Source: an uncultured Lewinella sp. (GTDB taxonomy: Bacteria > Bacteroidota > Bacteroidia > Chitinophagales > Saprospiraceae). From it: a DNA stretch of 36,686 nucleotides. Below, in pieces: positions 8,170 to 15,581 of this stretch. Position 1 is the stretch's first letter. The number at the start of each line of letters is the position of its first letter. Under the pieces are notes generated by a model. That model ran no database searches, had not been told where the DNA came from, and saw only the letters and a program-made list of their open reading frames with translations. The stretch spans positions 1 to 36,686 of the forward strand of contig CAJXMP010000009.1 in assembly GCA_913056515.1 (NCBI GenBank). Direction: 5' to 3'. Position numbers and translations under genes: made by a program.

Positions 8170-8197
8170 CAAAGGTACATTTTTTTCCTTTCACCAA
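8170..8197 (-). promoter_or_regulatory. Bacteroidota-type promoter TTG-N17-TACCTTTG (minus strand)
   Basis: TTG (8197-8195; TTTTTG in context), 17 nt, then TACCTTTG (8177-8170) matches the -33/-7 consensus well. Predicted start near 8163. A transcript would run about 175 nt to the orphan terminator, or about 240 nt to the metG ATG if it reads through. Confidence 0.65.
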
Positions 8198-8274
8198 AAA
8201 GAAAAAAATTAATTTATTTGAGTTTTTAAGTCTAGGAATCGCGTAAGTCTTTATATCACAAAATAAAACAAGCC

Positions 8275-9651
8275 TTGGCTAAAATAAAAAAAGTGTTTTT
8301 CTGCTCTAATTGTGGGGTGTCCTCTCCCAAATGGATGGGACAATGTCATAGTTGTGGAGAGTGGAATACTTTCACTGAAGAAATCATTGAATCTGCTGAC
8401 AATAAGCGTACATCTTCGAAATCTAGTTGGTCTGAGAAACCTCAAGGATCTAATAAAGCTGTACCACTAGCTGAGGTGCAAGCCTCAAGTACTATTCGTT
8501 TGGGGAGTAGTGATCCAGAATTTGATCGTGTATTAGGCGGTGGGATTGTACCTGGCGGCTTAACGCTAATTGGCGGCCAACCGGGAATTGGAAAGTCTAC
8601 TTTAATGCTTCAAGTGGCAGTAAAGCAACCCCAAGCTGTGCTATATGTCTCTGGGGAGGAATCTGCTGAACAGATAAAAATGAGAGCTGACCGAATTGAG
8701 CAAGTTTCAGGTGCTTGTATGATATTAACGGAGACGAAGGTGGAGCATATATTAAAGCAAGCGGCAGAACTTAGGCCTGCTTTTCTAGTTATTGATTCCA
8801 TACAAACACTAGCATCCATACATATTGATTCTATAGCTGGCAGTATATCACAAATCAAAGAATGTGCAGCTGCTCTTCAGCGTTTTGCAAAAGATACTGG
8901 TGTCCCAGTCTTTATTATAGGGCACATCAATAAAGAAGGGTCTATTGCCGGACCTAAGCTGTTGGAGCATATAGTTGATACCGTTTTGCAATTTGAAGGT
9001 GATCGAAATTATGTTTATCGTATCCTTCGAACCCTTAAAAATAGATTTGGCTCTACAGACGAGTTAGGTATTTATGAGATGCAAACAAATGGGCTTCGGT
9101 CAGTGCAAAATCCTTCTGAGTTATTATTATCTCAAAAAGATGAGGGACTCAGTGGTTCAGCAGTAGCTTCCACCATAGAAGGTTTGAGACCTATGATGAT
9201 AGAAGCCCAGGCTTTAGTCAGTAAGGCAGTTTACGGAAATCCTCAACGCTCTGCGACTGGATTTGACTTAAGGAGATTGAACATGTTGTTAGCTGTATTA
9301 GAAAAAAGATGTGGTTTCCCACTAGCTAATTTTGATGTGTTTTTGAATATTGCAGGTGGTATTAAGGTCTCAGATCCAGCTATAGATTTATCTATTGTTG
9401 CTGCATTGATCTCTAGCTTTCAAGATGTATCTGTACCTGCTGATGTCTGCTTTGCAGGAGAGGTAGGACTTTCTGGTGAAATAAGGGCAGTAACCAGAAT
9501 TGAACAACGGATTCAAGAAGCAGATCGACTAGGGTTTAAGGAAATATTTATTTCTTCTTACAGCTCCAAAGGGCTTGATTCTAGTCGATTTAGTATTCGG
9601 ATTAGGCAGATTTCAAAAGTTGAAGACTTGTATAAAGCACTTTTCGTATAG
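8275..9651 (+). CDS. radA: DNA repair protein RadA
   Basis: This 458-residue RecA-like ATPase is a branch-migration helicase for recombination intermediates. The N-terminal C4 zinc finger is CSNC (10-13) and CHSC (24-27). Walker A is GGQPGIGKST (100-109). The RadA-specific KNRFG motif is at 255-259, and the C-terminal Lon-like domain contains VFLNIAGGIKVSDPAIDLSI and GEVGLSGEIRAV. Length is normal. The start is TTG at 8275, since no ATG or GTG gives the conserved MAKIKKVFFCSNCG start; the same AGCC-TTG context precedes the third gene of this operon. The stop is immediately followed by the ATG of the glycosylase gene, a plausible DNA-repair operon. Confidence 0.96.
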   Translation: MAKIKKVFFCSNCGVSSPKWMGQCHSCGEWNTFTEEIIESADNKRTSSKSSWSEKPQGSNKAVPLAEVQASSTIRLGSSDPEFDRVLGGGIVPGGLTLIGGQPGIGKSTLMLQVAVKQPQAVLYVSGEESAEQIKMRADRIEQVSGACMILTETKVEHILKQAAELRPAFLVIDSIQTLASIHIDSIAGSISQIKECAAALQRFAKDTGVPVFIIGHINKEGSIAGPKLLEHIVDTVLQFEGDRNYVYRILRTLKNRFGSTDELGIYEMQTNGLRSVQNPSELLLSQKDEGLSGSAVASTIEGLRPMMIEAQALVSKAVYGNPQRSATGFDLRRLNMLLAVLEKRCGFPLANFDVFLNIAGGIKVSDPAIDLSIVAALISSFQDVSVPADVCFAGEVGLSGEIRAVTRIEQRIQEADRLGFKEIFISSYSSKGLDSSRFSIRIRQISKVEDLYKALFV

Positions 9652-10260
9652 ATGATGGATAAGCGAATTGACCAAGCTTATTTTGACCAATTTGATGTCC
9701 TTGAATTGGCTCAAAACCTACTTGGTTGTTATCTATGTACACATCAGCAAGGACACATAACTAAGGGTATAATTGTAGAGACTGAAGCCTATCGAGGTAA
9801 AGACGATAAAGCCTGTCACGCTTATGGTTATAAGCGAACTAAGCGAACGCAGACTATGTTTTCCAAGTCAGGTACTGCATATGTATACTTGTGTTATGGT
9901 ATACATCATTTATTCAATATTGTAGCAGGTCCTGAAGGTGAACCTGATGCTGTTTTGATACGGGCTATTGAACCAACAGTAGGTGTTGAGACTATGCTGT
10001 CTAGGCGAAAATTTTCTAAGCTTAAGCCACAATTGACTTCAGGTCCTGGCGTTTTATCTAAAGCCTTAGGTATTAGTACTAGCATGAATGGCTTGCATTT
10101 AGCACATGTAGATTCTGATATTTGGTTGGAATACGGCACTAATATTTCTGATTCGAATATTGTAAAAGGGCCAAGAATAGGAATTGATTATGCAGAAGAG
10201 TGTGTGGACTGGCCTTGGCGTTTTTCAATAAACAATAATCCTTACCTTAGTAGAAAATAA
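9652..10260 (+). CDS. 3-methyladenine DNA glycosylase (AAG/MPG family)
   Basis: 202 residues, the usual size of bacterial AAG-type glycosylases, which flip out and excise alkylated purines and hypoxanthine. Typical motifs: LAQNLLGCYL, GIIVETEAYRGKDDKACHA (active-site Glu in the VETEAY block), AYVYLCYGIHHLFNIVAG (the YVYxxYGxHxxxN signature) and AVLIRAIEP. The start Met-Met follows the radA stop without a gap, so it is co-transcribed with radA. The following gene begins 6 bp after its stop. Pairing with radA makes sense because base excision intermediates feed recombination repair; that link is inferred from neighbourhood. Confidence 0.93.
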   Translation: MMDKRIDQAYFDQFDVLELAQNLLGCYLCTHQQGHITKGIIVETEAYRGKDDKACHAYGYKRTKRTQTMFSKSGTAYVYLCYGIHHLFNIVAGPEGEPDAVLIRAIEPTVGVETMLSRRKFSKLKPQLTSGPGVLSKALGISTSMNGLHLAHVDSDIWLEYGTNISDSNIVKGPRIGIDYAEECVDWPWRFSINNNPYLSRK

Positions 10261-10266
10261 AAAGCC

Positions 10267-11517
10267 TTGAAAAGATTATTTATTCTAAGTCTATGTTTTA
10301 TCATCACTTTGAATGTCCATGCTCAAGTGATGGAGGATCGTATTTATGATGAGTATATTGCATCTGTAAAAATATTTAGCGGCACCAATCAGTTGTCTTA
10401 TCCGATTTATTTTATTCGAACTAACAACTTCGTTTATTTAAATTTTGATGACTTGAATGAAGATCGAAATTTAGGATATCGAATCAAGTATTGTAATAGT
10501 GACTGGACCCTGTCTGATCTCTTCTACACGGAGTACATAGATGGTTATCAGGAAGAATATTTAGATAATTATGAGTTTTCTTTTAATACTATAGTAGAAT
10601 ATTCTAATTACGAGATTCAGCTTCCTAATGAATCAGTAAACTTCTTATTGACAGGCAATTATGTGATTGAAGTCTTTGATACGGACTCAAATAAAGTCCT
10701 TTTGGCCAAGCGATTTATGGTAGCTGAACCTATCTTAGGAATAGACCATAAAGTGCTCAGGGCATCTTTGAATTCTAAGATAGAAACGCATCAAGAAATT
10801 GATTTCTATGTCAATTTAGAAGGTACTGATATTCAAAACCCTAGAGCGACTCTGAAAGCCACTGTTATCCAAAATAAACGTTGGGATACAGCCATACACG
10901 ACATCAAACCTTCTTTTGTGCGGGTGAATACCGTAGATTTTGATTATCAGAATAAGATTGTTTTTGAGGCAGGAAAGGAATTTAGATATTTTGACATCCG
11001 AAACTTAACCAACCCACCAAGTCATATACAAGAAGTCATCAGAAGTTATGACAGAATTGATGTAAGTATTGAGGGACAAGCGATGCGATCCAATACGGCT
11101 TACTTTGAGTCCAATGATATCAACGGTGGTTACGTAATAGAAGCTGCCAATAACACGAATGATTTTTTGTCCGGAGAATATGTAGATGTACTATTCATTT
11201 ATAAACGACCATTTGAGAATATGGAGGCAGACTATTATGTGTTTGGGGAGTTTACTGCATTTAATTGTGAGCAGTCCAATCGCATGGTGTATAACGATAT
11301 GCTCAAAGCATATGTTTGTAAGCTACGTTTAAAGCAAGGATATTATAATTATTATATCGTGGAGCAAGGGGATGAATCCGACCGAGTAGATTATGAGGTA
11401 ACGGAAGGTAATTGGTATGAAACTGAAAATCAGTACACCATTTTGATTTACTACAAACCCTTTGGTGCTCGTTTTGATCAACTCATTGGAGTAAAAAGTT
11501 TAAGTAGTAGACCATAG
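10267..11517 (+). CDS. DUF5103 / type IX secretion system plug-type protein
   Basis: 416 residues starting with a signal peptide (MKRLFILSLCFIITLNVHAQ). The segment YFIRTNNFVYLNFDDLNEDRNLGYRIKYCNSDW followed by EEYLDNYEFSFNTIVEYSNYEIQLPN is what I know from the DUF5103 family, one of whose members was described as the plug protein of the SprA translocon in the type IX secretion system. It would act on the periplasmic face of the outer membrane. The start is TTG at 10267, which gives the full signal peptide; no ATG fits. It is separated by 6 bp from the glycosylase stop and so is read with radA, an odd grouping of secretion and DNA repair. No other T9SS gene is in the window. Confidence 0.8.
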   Translation: MKRLFILSLCFIITLNVHAQVMEDRIYDEYIASVKIFSGTNQLSYPIYFIRTNNFVYLNFDDLNEDRNLGYRIKYCNSDWTLSDLFYTEYIDGYQEEYLDNYEFSFNTIVEYSNYEIQLPNESVNFLLTGNYVIEVFDTDSNKVLLAKRFMVAEPILGIDHKVLRASLNSKIETHQEIDFYVNLEGTDIQNPRATLKATVIQNKRWDTAIHDIKPSFVRVNTVDFDYQNKIVFEAGKEFRYFDIRNLTNPPSHIQEVIRSYDRIDVSIEGQAMRSNTAYFESNDINGGYVIEAANNTNDFLSGEYVDVLFIYKRPFENMEADYYVFGEFTAFNCEQSNRMVYNDMLKAYVCKLRLKQGYYNYYIVEQGDESDRVDYEVTEGNWYETENQYTILIYYKPFGARFDQLIGVKSLSSRP

Positions 11518-11621
11518 CAGTATTTCCTTTACACATCAGACCTAAATAGGTTTATCAGGCTGTTTTATCCCTATTCAGACATCCTTCATATATATTTTTC
11601 GTCATTTAGGGAGCTAATAAC

Positions 11622-11631
11622 TACAATTGTA
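11622..11631. promoter_or_regulatory. Palindrome TACAATTGTA upstream of tolC-like gene
   Basis: A perfect 10-bp palindrome 18 bp before the ATG of the TolC-like gene. It could be part of an operator, but palindromes of this length arise by chance in AT-rich gaps. No clear -7 box is seen in the 132-bp gap. Confidence 0.2.
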
Positions 11632-11649
11632 ATCATAAATTTAAACGCG

Positions 11650-13077
11650 ATGATGAAAAGAACCATCTCCCTGGCTATTCTATTGACAGCATTTATTTTT
11701 TCTGCACAAGCACAGAAATTTCTTACGCTTGAAGATTGTATGAAAATTGCAGAGGAAAATGCTTTGACCCTGAAGCAGGCTCAAATGTTGATACAAACAG
11801 CAGAAATCAATTTAAAAGAAGCAAAAATGTCTAGGTTGCCTTCTTTGAATGGCTCCGTAAGTGGGGGACTTCAATTGGGAAGAACTATTGACCCGACTAC
11901 CAATGATTTTGGAACACAGGAAATTGGATATAACTCTATTTCATTGAGTTCTGGGTTGAGTTTGTTCTCAGGTGGCCGAATTAATTCTACTGTTCGACAG
12001 GGTAAGTATAATTTAGAAGCTGCTGTATTTGATGGAGAAGATGCTTATAACAATCTAGGCTTAACCCTAGCGACTATGTTTCTTCAGGTTATGTTGTCTG
12101 AGGACCAATTAGCCAATGCTCAGAATCAAGTTAGAGTAACGGAAGATCAATATGAGCAATCTAAAAAACTTGCTGATGCGGGTGTGATTCCAGTAAATGA
12201 TTTACTAGATATCGAGGCACAATTAGCATTGAACCAGCAAAGTGTGTTAATCGCTCAAGGAAATTTAGAGGTCGCTCAATTAACTTTGATTCAATTATTA
12301 GAGTTGGACCCCAATGAATCTATCCGTTTAGTAAGGCCTGAAATTGAAATACCTGTGGAAGATCCAATGCGCATCTCATTAGAGCAAGTTTTTCAAACGG
12401 CATTAGGATCTCAACCTTCTATAAAAGCTAATGAATATAGATTAAAATCGGCAGAGGAATCCATTGTTCAGGCCCGTTCTTTCGGAATCCCTCAGCTAAG
12501 TATTTTTGGTGGGATGAGTTCCAACTGGTCTAGTTTAGGTGTTCAGGTGGATGGATTTGAAGATTTAGTAGCACCTTTTGAAGTATTTGATGGCAATGGT
12601 CAAGCTTTTACCTTCTTTATACCTCAACAAGTACCTATTCTATCGGATCAAGCCTATATGGATCAGTTAAATCAAAATTTTGGTCAAAGCGTTGGGCTGA
12701 GTTTGAGTGTGCCTGTTTTTAATGGTTTGAGGACTCATTATGGCGTGCAACGTGCTAAGCTGAATGCTAAGAATCAGAAACTTATTAATACTCAGCAAAG
12801 GAATCAGCTAAAAACAGATATTCAAACTGCTTTAATCCAAGCTAGAACCTCTAAGTTGGCCTATTACGCATCTGAAAAGGCATTCCAGGCAGCAAATGTA
12901 GCTTATGAAAATGCAACTAAACGATTTGAGTTAGGTGTAGTAAATACATTAGAGTTAAATACCTCTAGAAATTTGCGTGATCGTGCAGAGTTGGATTTAC
13001 TTAATGCCAAGTATCAATATATATTCAACATGAAAGTCCTTGATTTTTATATGGGTAGAGGACTAACCTTAAACTAA
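11650..13077 (+). CDS. TolC family outer membrane efflux protein
   Basis: 475 residues with a signal peptide (MMKRTISLAILLTAFIFSAQAQ) and the two-fold repeated helical hairpin pattern of TolC/OEP proteins. Typical elements are FLTLEDCMKIAEENALTLKQA at the mature start, EINLKEAKMSRLPSLNGSVSGGLQLG, then VEVAQL-like long helices. The second half holds GLSLSVPVFNGLRTHYGVQRAKL and the terminal block YENATKRFELGVVNTLELNTSRN. It would form the outer-membrane channel of a tripartite pump. An adaptor gene follows after 22-28 bp. No permease gene is next to them, so the inner-membrane partner must be elsewhere. A second TolC-like gene belongs to the RND operon at 24-25 kb. Confidence 0.92.
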   Translation: MMKRTISLAILLTAFIFSAQAQKFLTLEDCMKIAEENALTLKQAQMLIQTAEINLKEAKMSRLPSLNGSVSGGLQLGRTIDPTTNDFGTQEIGYNSISLSSGLSLFSGGRINSTVRQGKYNLEAAVFDGEDAYNNLGLTLATMFLQVMLSEDQLANAQNQVRVTEDQYEQSKKLADAGVIPVNDLLDIEAQLALNQQSVLIAQGNLEVAQLTLIQLLELDPNESIRLVRPEIEIPVEDPMRISLEQVFQTALGSQPSIKANEYRLKSAEESIVQARSFGIPQLSIFGGMSSNWSSLGVQVDGFEDLVAPFEVFDGNGQAFTFFIPQQVPILSDQAYMDQLNQNFGQSVGLSLSVPVFNGLRTHYGVQRAKLNAKNQKLINTQQRNQLKTDIQTALIQARTSKLAYYASEKAFQAANVAYENATKRFELGVVNTLELNTSRNLRDRAELDLLNAKYQYIFNMKVLDFYMGRGLTLN

Positions 13078-13105
13078 AAGAAACTGAATTAATACTAACG
13101 TGGTA

Positions 13106-14497
13106 ATGAAAAAGAAAAAAGATAATACCAATAGAATTATCATCATCCTGGGAGTAATTGTTGTTGTTTTAATTGCTCTGATGTTAATCTTCAAAAAAGA
13201 TCCAGAGTATACTAAAGTGGCAGTAGAGCCAAGTGCAAAGGCAACTATTACTGAAAAAGTATCTGCTTCAGGAAAGATATTCCCGGTAACTGAAGTGAAA
13301 ATCTCTTCTCCAGTTTCAGGTGAAGTGGTTGATCTCTCCGTTGTAGAGGGTGATTCTGTACAAGTCGGTCAGATTCTAGCAAAAATCGATCCTGAAGCCT
13401 ATCAATCTCAGGTTGAAAGAGGTGTGGCTAGTGTTAATGCTGCGAAAGCTAATCTGGCTAATTCTAAAGCTCAAGTAGAGAATATCATCGCTCAACGCGA
13501 GCAAGTATTATCTCAATTATTGAATGCCCAAGAGGTTCATAAACGTAATGAAACACTATTCAAGGATGGTGTAATATCTAGCGCAGATTATGAGTCTTCT
13601 TTAGTAAATGTACAATCCTTAGAGGCCAATCTTCGTGCTTCGGATGCGGGTATCAAGTCAGCAGAGCAAAACGTGCTGGCATCTGAATTCTCCATCAAAA
13701 GTGCAGAAGCTTCCTTGAAGGAGTTGAAAACGATGTTAGGTAGAACTACCATTATTGCACCTGTTACAGGAGTCGTTTCTAGATTAAATGTAGAGGAAGG
13801 GGAGCAGGTAGTTGGAACCGTTCAAATGAGTGGAACAGAGCTTATGCGTGTGGCAAATCTAAATGCTATGGAAGTGCAAGTTGAAGTAAGTGAAAGTGAC
13901 ATTCCAAGAGTAAGTATTGGTGATTTTGTTGATGTAGAAGTAGATGCTTATGTGGATCGACTTTTCGAAGGAAAAGTGAGGCAAATTGCAAATTCAGCTA
14001 ATAATTTAGCTTCGGGAATGGGTGGAGCTTCATTAACCTCTGATCAGGTAACTAACTTTGTTGTAACTATTGATATACTTCCGGCGTCCTATTCAGATTT
14101 GATTACAGCAGATAATCAGTTCCCATTCCGTCCGGGAATGTCAGCAAATGTAGAAATCAATACCTCTACCGTTGAAGATGTTCTTACCGTGCCTGTTCAG
14201 TCTGTCTCTATTCGCGAATTTGATGAAGACGATACTAGGCTAGAGCGAGAAGCTAGTTACAATCCAAAGGATGAAAATTTTGGTGAAGTTGTTTTTGTGG
14301 TAGATGCTGATACGATAGTTATGGTTGAAGTAAGCACAGGTTTGCAGGATGATAAAAACATCCATATTAAGGCTGGACTGCAAGAAGGCATGAATGTGGT
14401 CATAGGTCCATACTCTGCGATTTCAAAGCAATTGAAGGAAGGGGAGAAAGTTACTGTGGTAGACGAAGACAAACTATACAAAGGAGGTGACAATTAA
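13106..14497 (+). CDS. Efflux RND/MacA-like periplasmic adaptor subunit
   Basis: About 463 residues. An N-terminal membrane anchor (IIIILGVIVVVLIALMLIF) is followed by the biotinyl-lipoyl half motif SSPVSGEVVDLSVVEGDSVQVGQILAKID. A long alpha-helical hairpin comes next, then the second half motif TTIIAPVTGVVSRLNVEEGEQVVG, and barrel and membrane-proximal domains. This order fits HlyD/MacA-type membrane fusion proteins; the long hairpin and the TolC neighbour suggest a MacAB-like pump. I chose ATG 13106 over the GTG at 13100 in the ORF track; either is possible. No macB-like ABC permease follows. The gene ends in YKGGDN, whose codons contain AAGGAGGTGA, a perfect Shine-Dalgarno sequence, and the next reading frame overlaps its end by 11 bp. 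Confidence 0.9.
   Translation: MKKKKDNTNRIIIILGVIVVVLIALMLIFKKDPEYTKVAVEPSAKATITEKVSASGKIFPVTEVKISSPVSGEVVDLSVVEGDSVQVGQILAKIDPEAYQSQVERGVASVNAAKANLANSKAQVENIIAQREQVLSQLLNAQEVHKRNETLFKDGVISSADYESSLVNVQSLEANLRASDAGIKSAEQNVLASEFSIKSAEASLKELKTMLGRTTIIAPVTGVVSRLNVEEGEQVVGTVQMSGTELMRVANLNAMEVQVEVSESDIPRVSIGDFVDVEVDAYVDRLFEGKVRQIANSANNLASGMGGASLTSDQVTNFVVTIDILPASYSDLITADNQFPFRPGMSANVEINTSTVEDVLTVPVQSVSIREFDEDDTRLEREASYNPKDENFGEVVFVVDADTIVMVEVSTGLQDDKNIHIKAGLQEGMNVVIGPYSAISKQLKEGEKVTVVDEDKLYKGGDN
14481..14490 (+). promoter_or_regulatory. Perfect Shine-Dalgarno sequence AAGGAGGTGA at adaptor/glycosyltransferase junction
   Basis: Ten bases fully complementary to the canonical 16S anti-SD tail, inside the last codons of the adaptor gene. 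SD sequences are seldom used in Bacteroidota. It overlaps the GTG at 14487, too close for normal use with that codon. ATT at 14493, in the same frame, would be better spaced. Confidence 0.4.
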
Positions 14498-15125
14498 ACG
14501 GAAGGAACATACCAAAGCAAATGAGCAGTGTCGGCAGGCACTGCTCATTTTTGTTAAAAATCCCGTATTGGGTCATGTTAAAACGCGACTAGCCCAATCC
14601 GTTGGGCATGAGGAAGCCTTAAATATTTATAAGGCTCTTTTAGAGCATGCTCATTCGGTAACAAGGACTGTTGAAGGATGTGAACGTATCGTTTATTACA
14701 GTCAAGATATCGTATCTGACGATATTTGGGATACTTCTCTTTTTCAAAAAAATAAACAGGCATCAGGGAATATTGGGGAACGCATGCAAAGTGCTTTTCT
14801 GGAAGCTTTCCAGCGTGGAATGGAACAAGTAGTACTAATAGGAAGTGATTGTCCTAAGTTAAGCCCTAGCCATATAGAAGCAGCCTTTCAAGCGCTAAAC
14901 CATTATGATGTAGTGTATGGTCCAGCATTGGACGGGGGATATTACTTGATCGGCCTGAATAAACCCCAATCGCTATTATTTGATTTGTCTGCTTGGAGCT
15001 CCTCCAACGTCTTGGCAGAAAGTATTCGTATATGCAGTGAAAATGGTTTAAAACTTCGATTGTTAGAAGCTTTACCTGATGTGGATTATATAGCTGATTG
15101 GGAAGCACATGGATGGGCACTTTGA
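14487..15125 (+). CDS. TIGR04282-type arsenosugar-like glycosyltransferase (GT-A fold)
   Basis: 212 residues. After a short non-conserved leader the core begins ALLIFVKNPVLGHVKTRLA, the N-terminal signature of TIGR04282-family GT-A transferases (related to CofC/MobA-like nucleotidyltransferases). Then come GNIGERMQSAF, VVLIGSDCPKLSPSHI (metal-binding acidic motif) and DVVYGPALDGGYYLIGL. The family is annotated as arsenosugar biosynthesis glycosyltransferase in some bacteria, but the real substrate here is unknown. The GTG at 14487 is the ORF-track start; ATT at 14493 is an alternative in the same frame. It overlaps the adaptor gene by 11 bp. A terminator-like hairpin occupies codons 12-22, so expression may be attenuated. 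It converges with the 15131 gene with 5 bp between. Confidence 0.85.
   Translation: MTIKRKEHTKANEQCRQALLIFVKNPVLGHVKTRLAQSVGHEEALNIYKALLEHAHSVTRTVEGCERIVYYSQDIVSDDIWDTSLFQKNKQASGNIGERMQSAFLEAFQRGMEQVVLIGSDCPKLSPSHIEAAFQALNHYDVVYGPALDGGYYLIGLNKPQSLLFDLSAWSSSNVLAESIRICSENGLKLRLLEALPDVDYIADWEAHGWAL
14521..14552 (+). terminator. Intragenic terminator-like hairpin at start of glycosyltransferase gene
   Basis: ATGAGCAGTG (14521-14530) pairs perfectly with CACTGCTCAT (14539-14548) around an 8-nt loop, followed by TTTTG. It sits 24 bp after the adaptor stop, where an operon terminator would be expected, yet inside the reading frame of the next gene. Confidence 0.6.
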
Positions 15126-15130
15126 TGGCG

Positions 15131-15574
15131 TTAAGCTCTCCTTTTATCAATGATGCGTTTCAATCTGACTTGACCGATTTTTTGATCTACCTTACTTATA
15201 TTTCCTAATTCTTGCCAGTATCCATCCAATGTTAAGGTGTTGAAATCTCTATCATAGAGTAGCTGGAATTTCTTTTTGAAATGAATCCCTGCTTTAGGAT
15301 CATCAGGAAAAACAATTTTGAAATCCTCCAAATATACCGAGCGATCGCTGTAGAGTCTGCCTTTAGCTACCGTTCGAGTAAATGTGGTATCATTAGTTAT
15401 ACAATAAATCTCCGCTTCTACTTTACTAAAACTACGCTTGATATCCATCTTCAGGATATACTCTTTTCCATGTTGTACTAATGCACCTTCCCACCTACCT
15501 TCAAGGTATTTTTGTGCTTGACTAGAAATAGGGAAGAGCAAAAGTATTATTGCGAGTAAAAGGGTATTTCTCAT
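15131..15574 (-). CDS. Small secreted protein of unknown function
   Basis: 147 residues with a clear signal peptide (MRNTLLLAIILLLFPISSQAQ), then a predominantly beta sequence: YLEGRWEGALVQHGKEYILKMDIK, VEAEIYCITNDTTFTRTVAKGRLYSDRSVYLEDFKIVF, LTLDGYWQELG. The GRWEGAL start and repeated short strands resemble lipocalin-like or small beta-barrel periplasmic proteins, but I do not recognise a named family. No cysteine-based heme site is present. It begins 8 bp after the stop of the diheme cytochrome gene, so it is the last gene of the four-gene minus-strand redox locus. It might be a periplasmic accessory of that locus; function is not known. Confidence 0.7.
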   Translation of the reverse strand: MRNTLLLAIILLLFPISSQAQKYLEGRWEGALVQHGKEYILKMDIKRSFSKVEAEIYCITNDTTFTRTVAKGRLYSDRSVYLEDFKIVFPDDPKAGIHFKKKFQLLYDRDFNTLTLDGYWQELGNISKVDQKIGQVRLKRIIDKRRA

Positions 15575-15581
15575 ATAAAAC

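Larger units (their letters stand above)
7924..8274. other. 351-bp divergent metG/radA intergenic region
   Basis: AT-rich gap with no supported protein gene. From left to right it holds a weak metG-proximal promoter candidate (7963-7989, minus), an orphan minus-strand terminator (7988-8023), and a stretch with the inverted repeat ATAAGGT/ACCTTAT. A near-consensus minus-strand promoter follows at 8170-8197. A plus-strand ATG at 8042 opens a 27-codon AT-rich frame that I do not regard as a gene. Confidence 0.7.

Noticed and set aside
11538-11570. ACCTA/TAGGT hairpin after the DUF5103 gene as a terminator
   Set aside because: Stem is only 5 bp and no adequate T-run follows.
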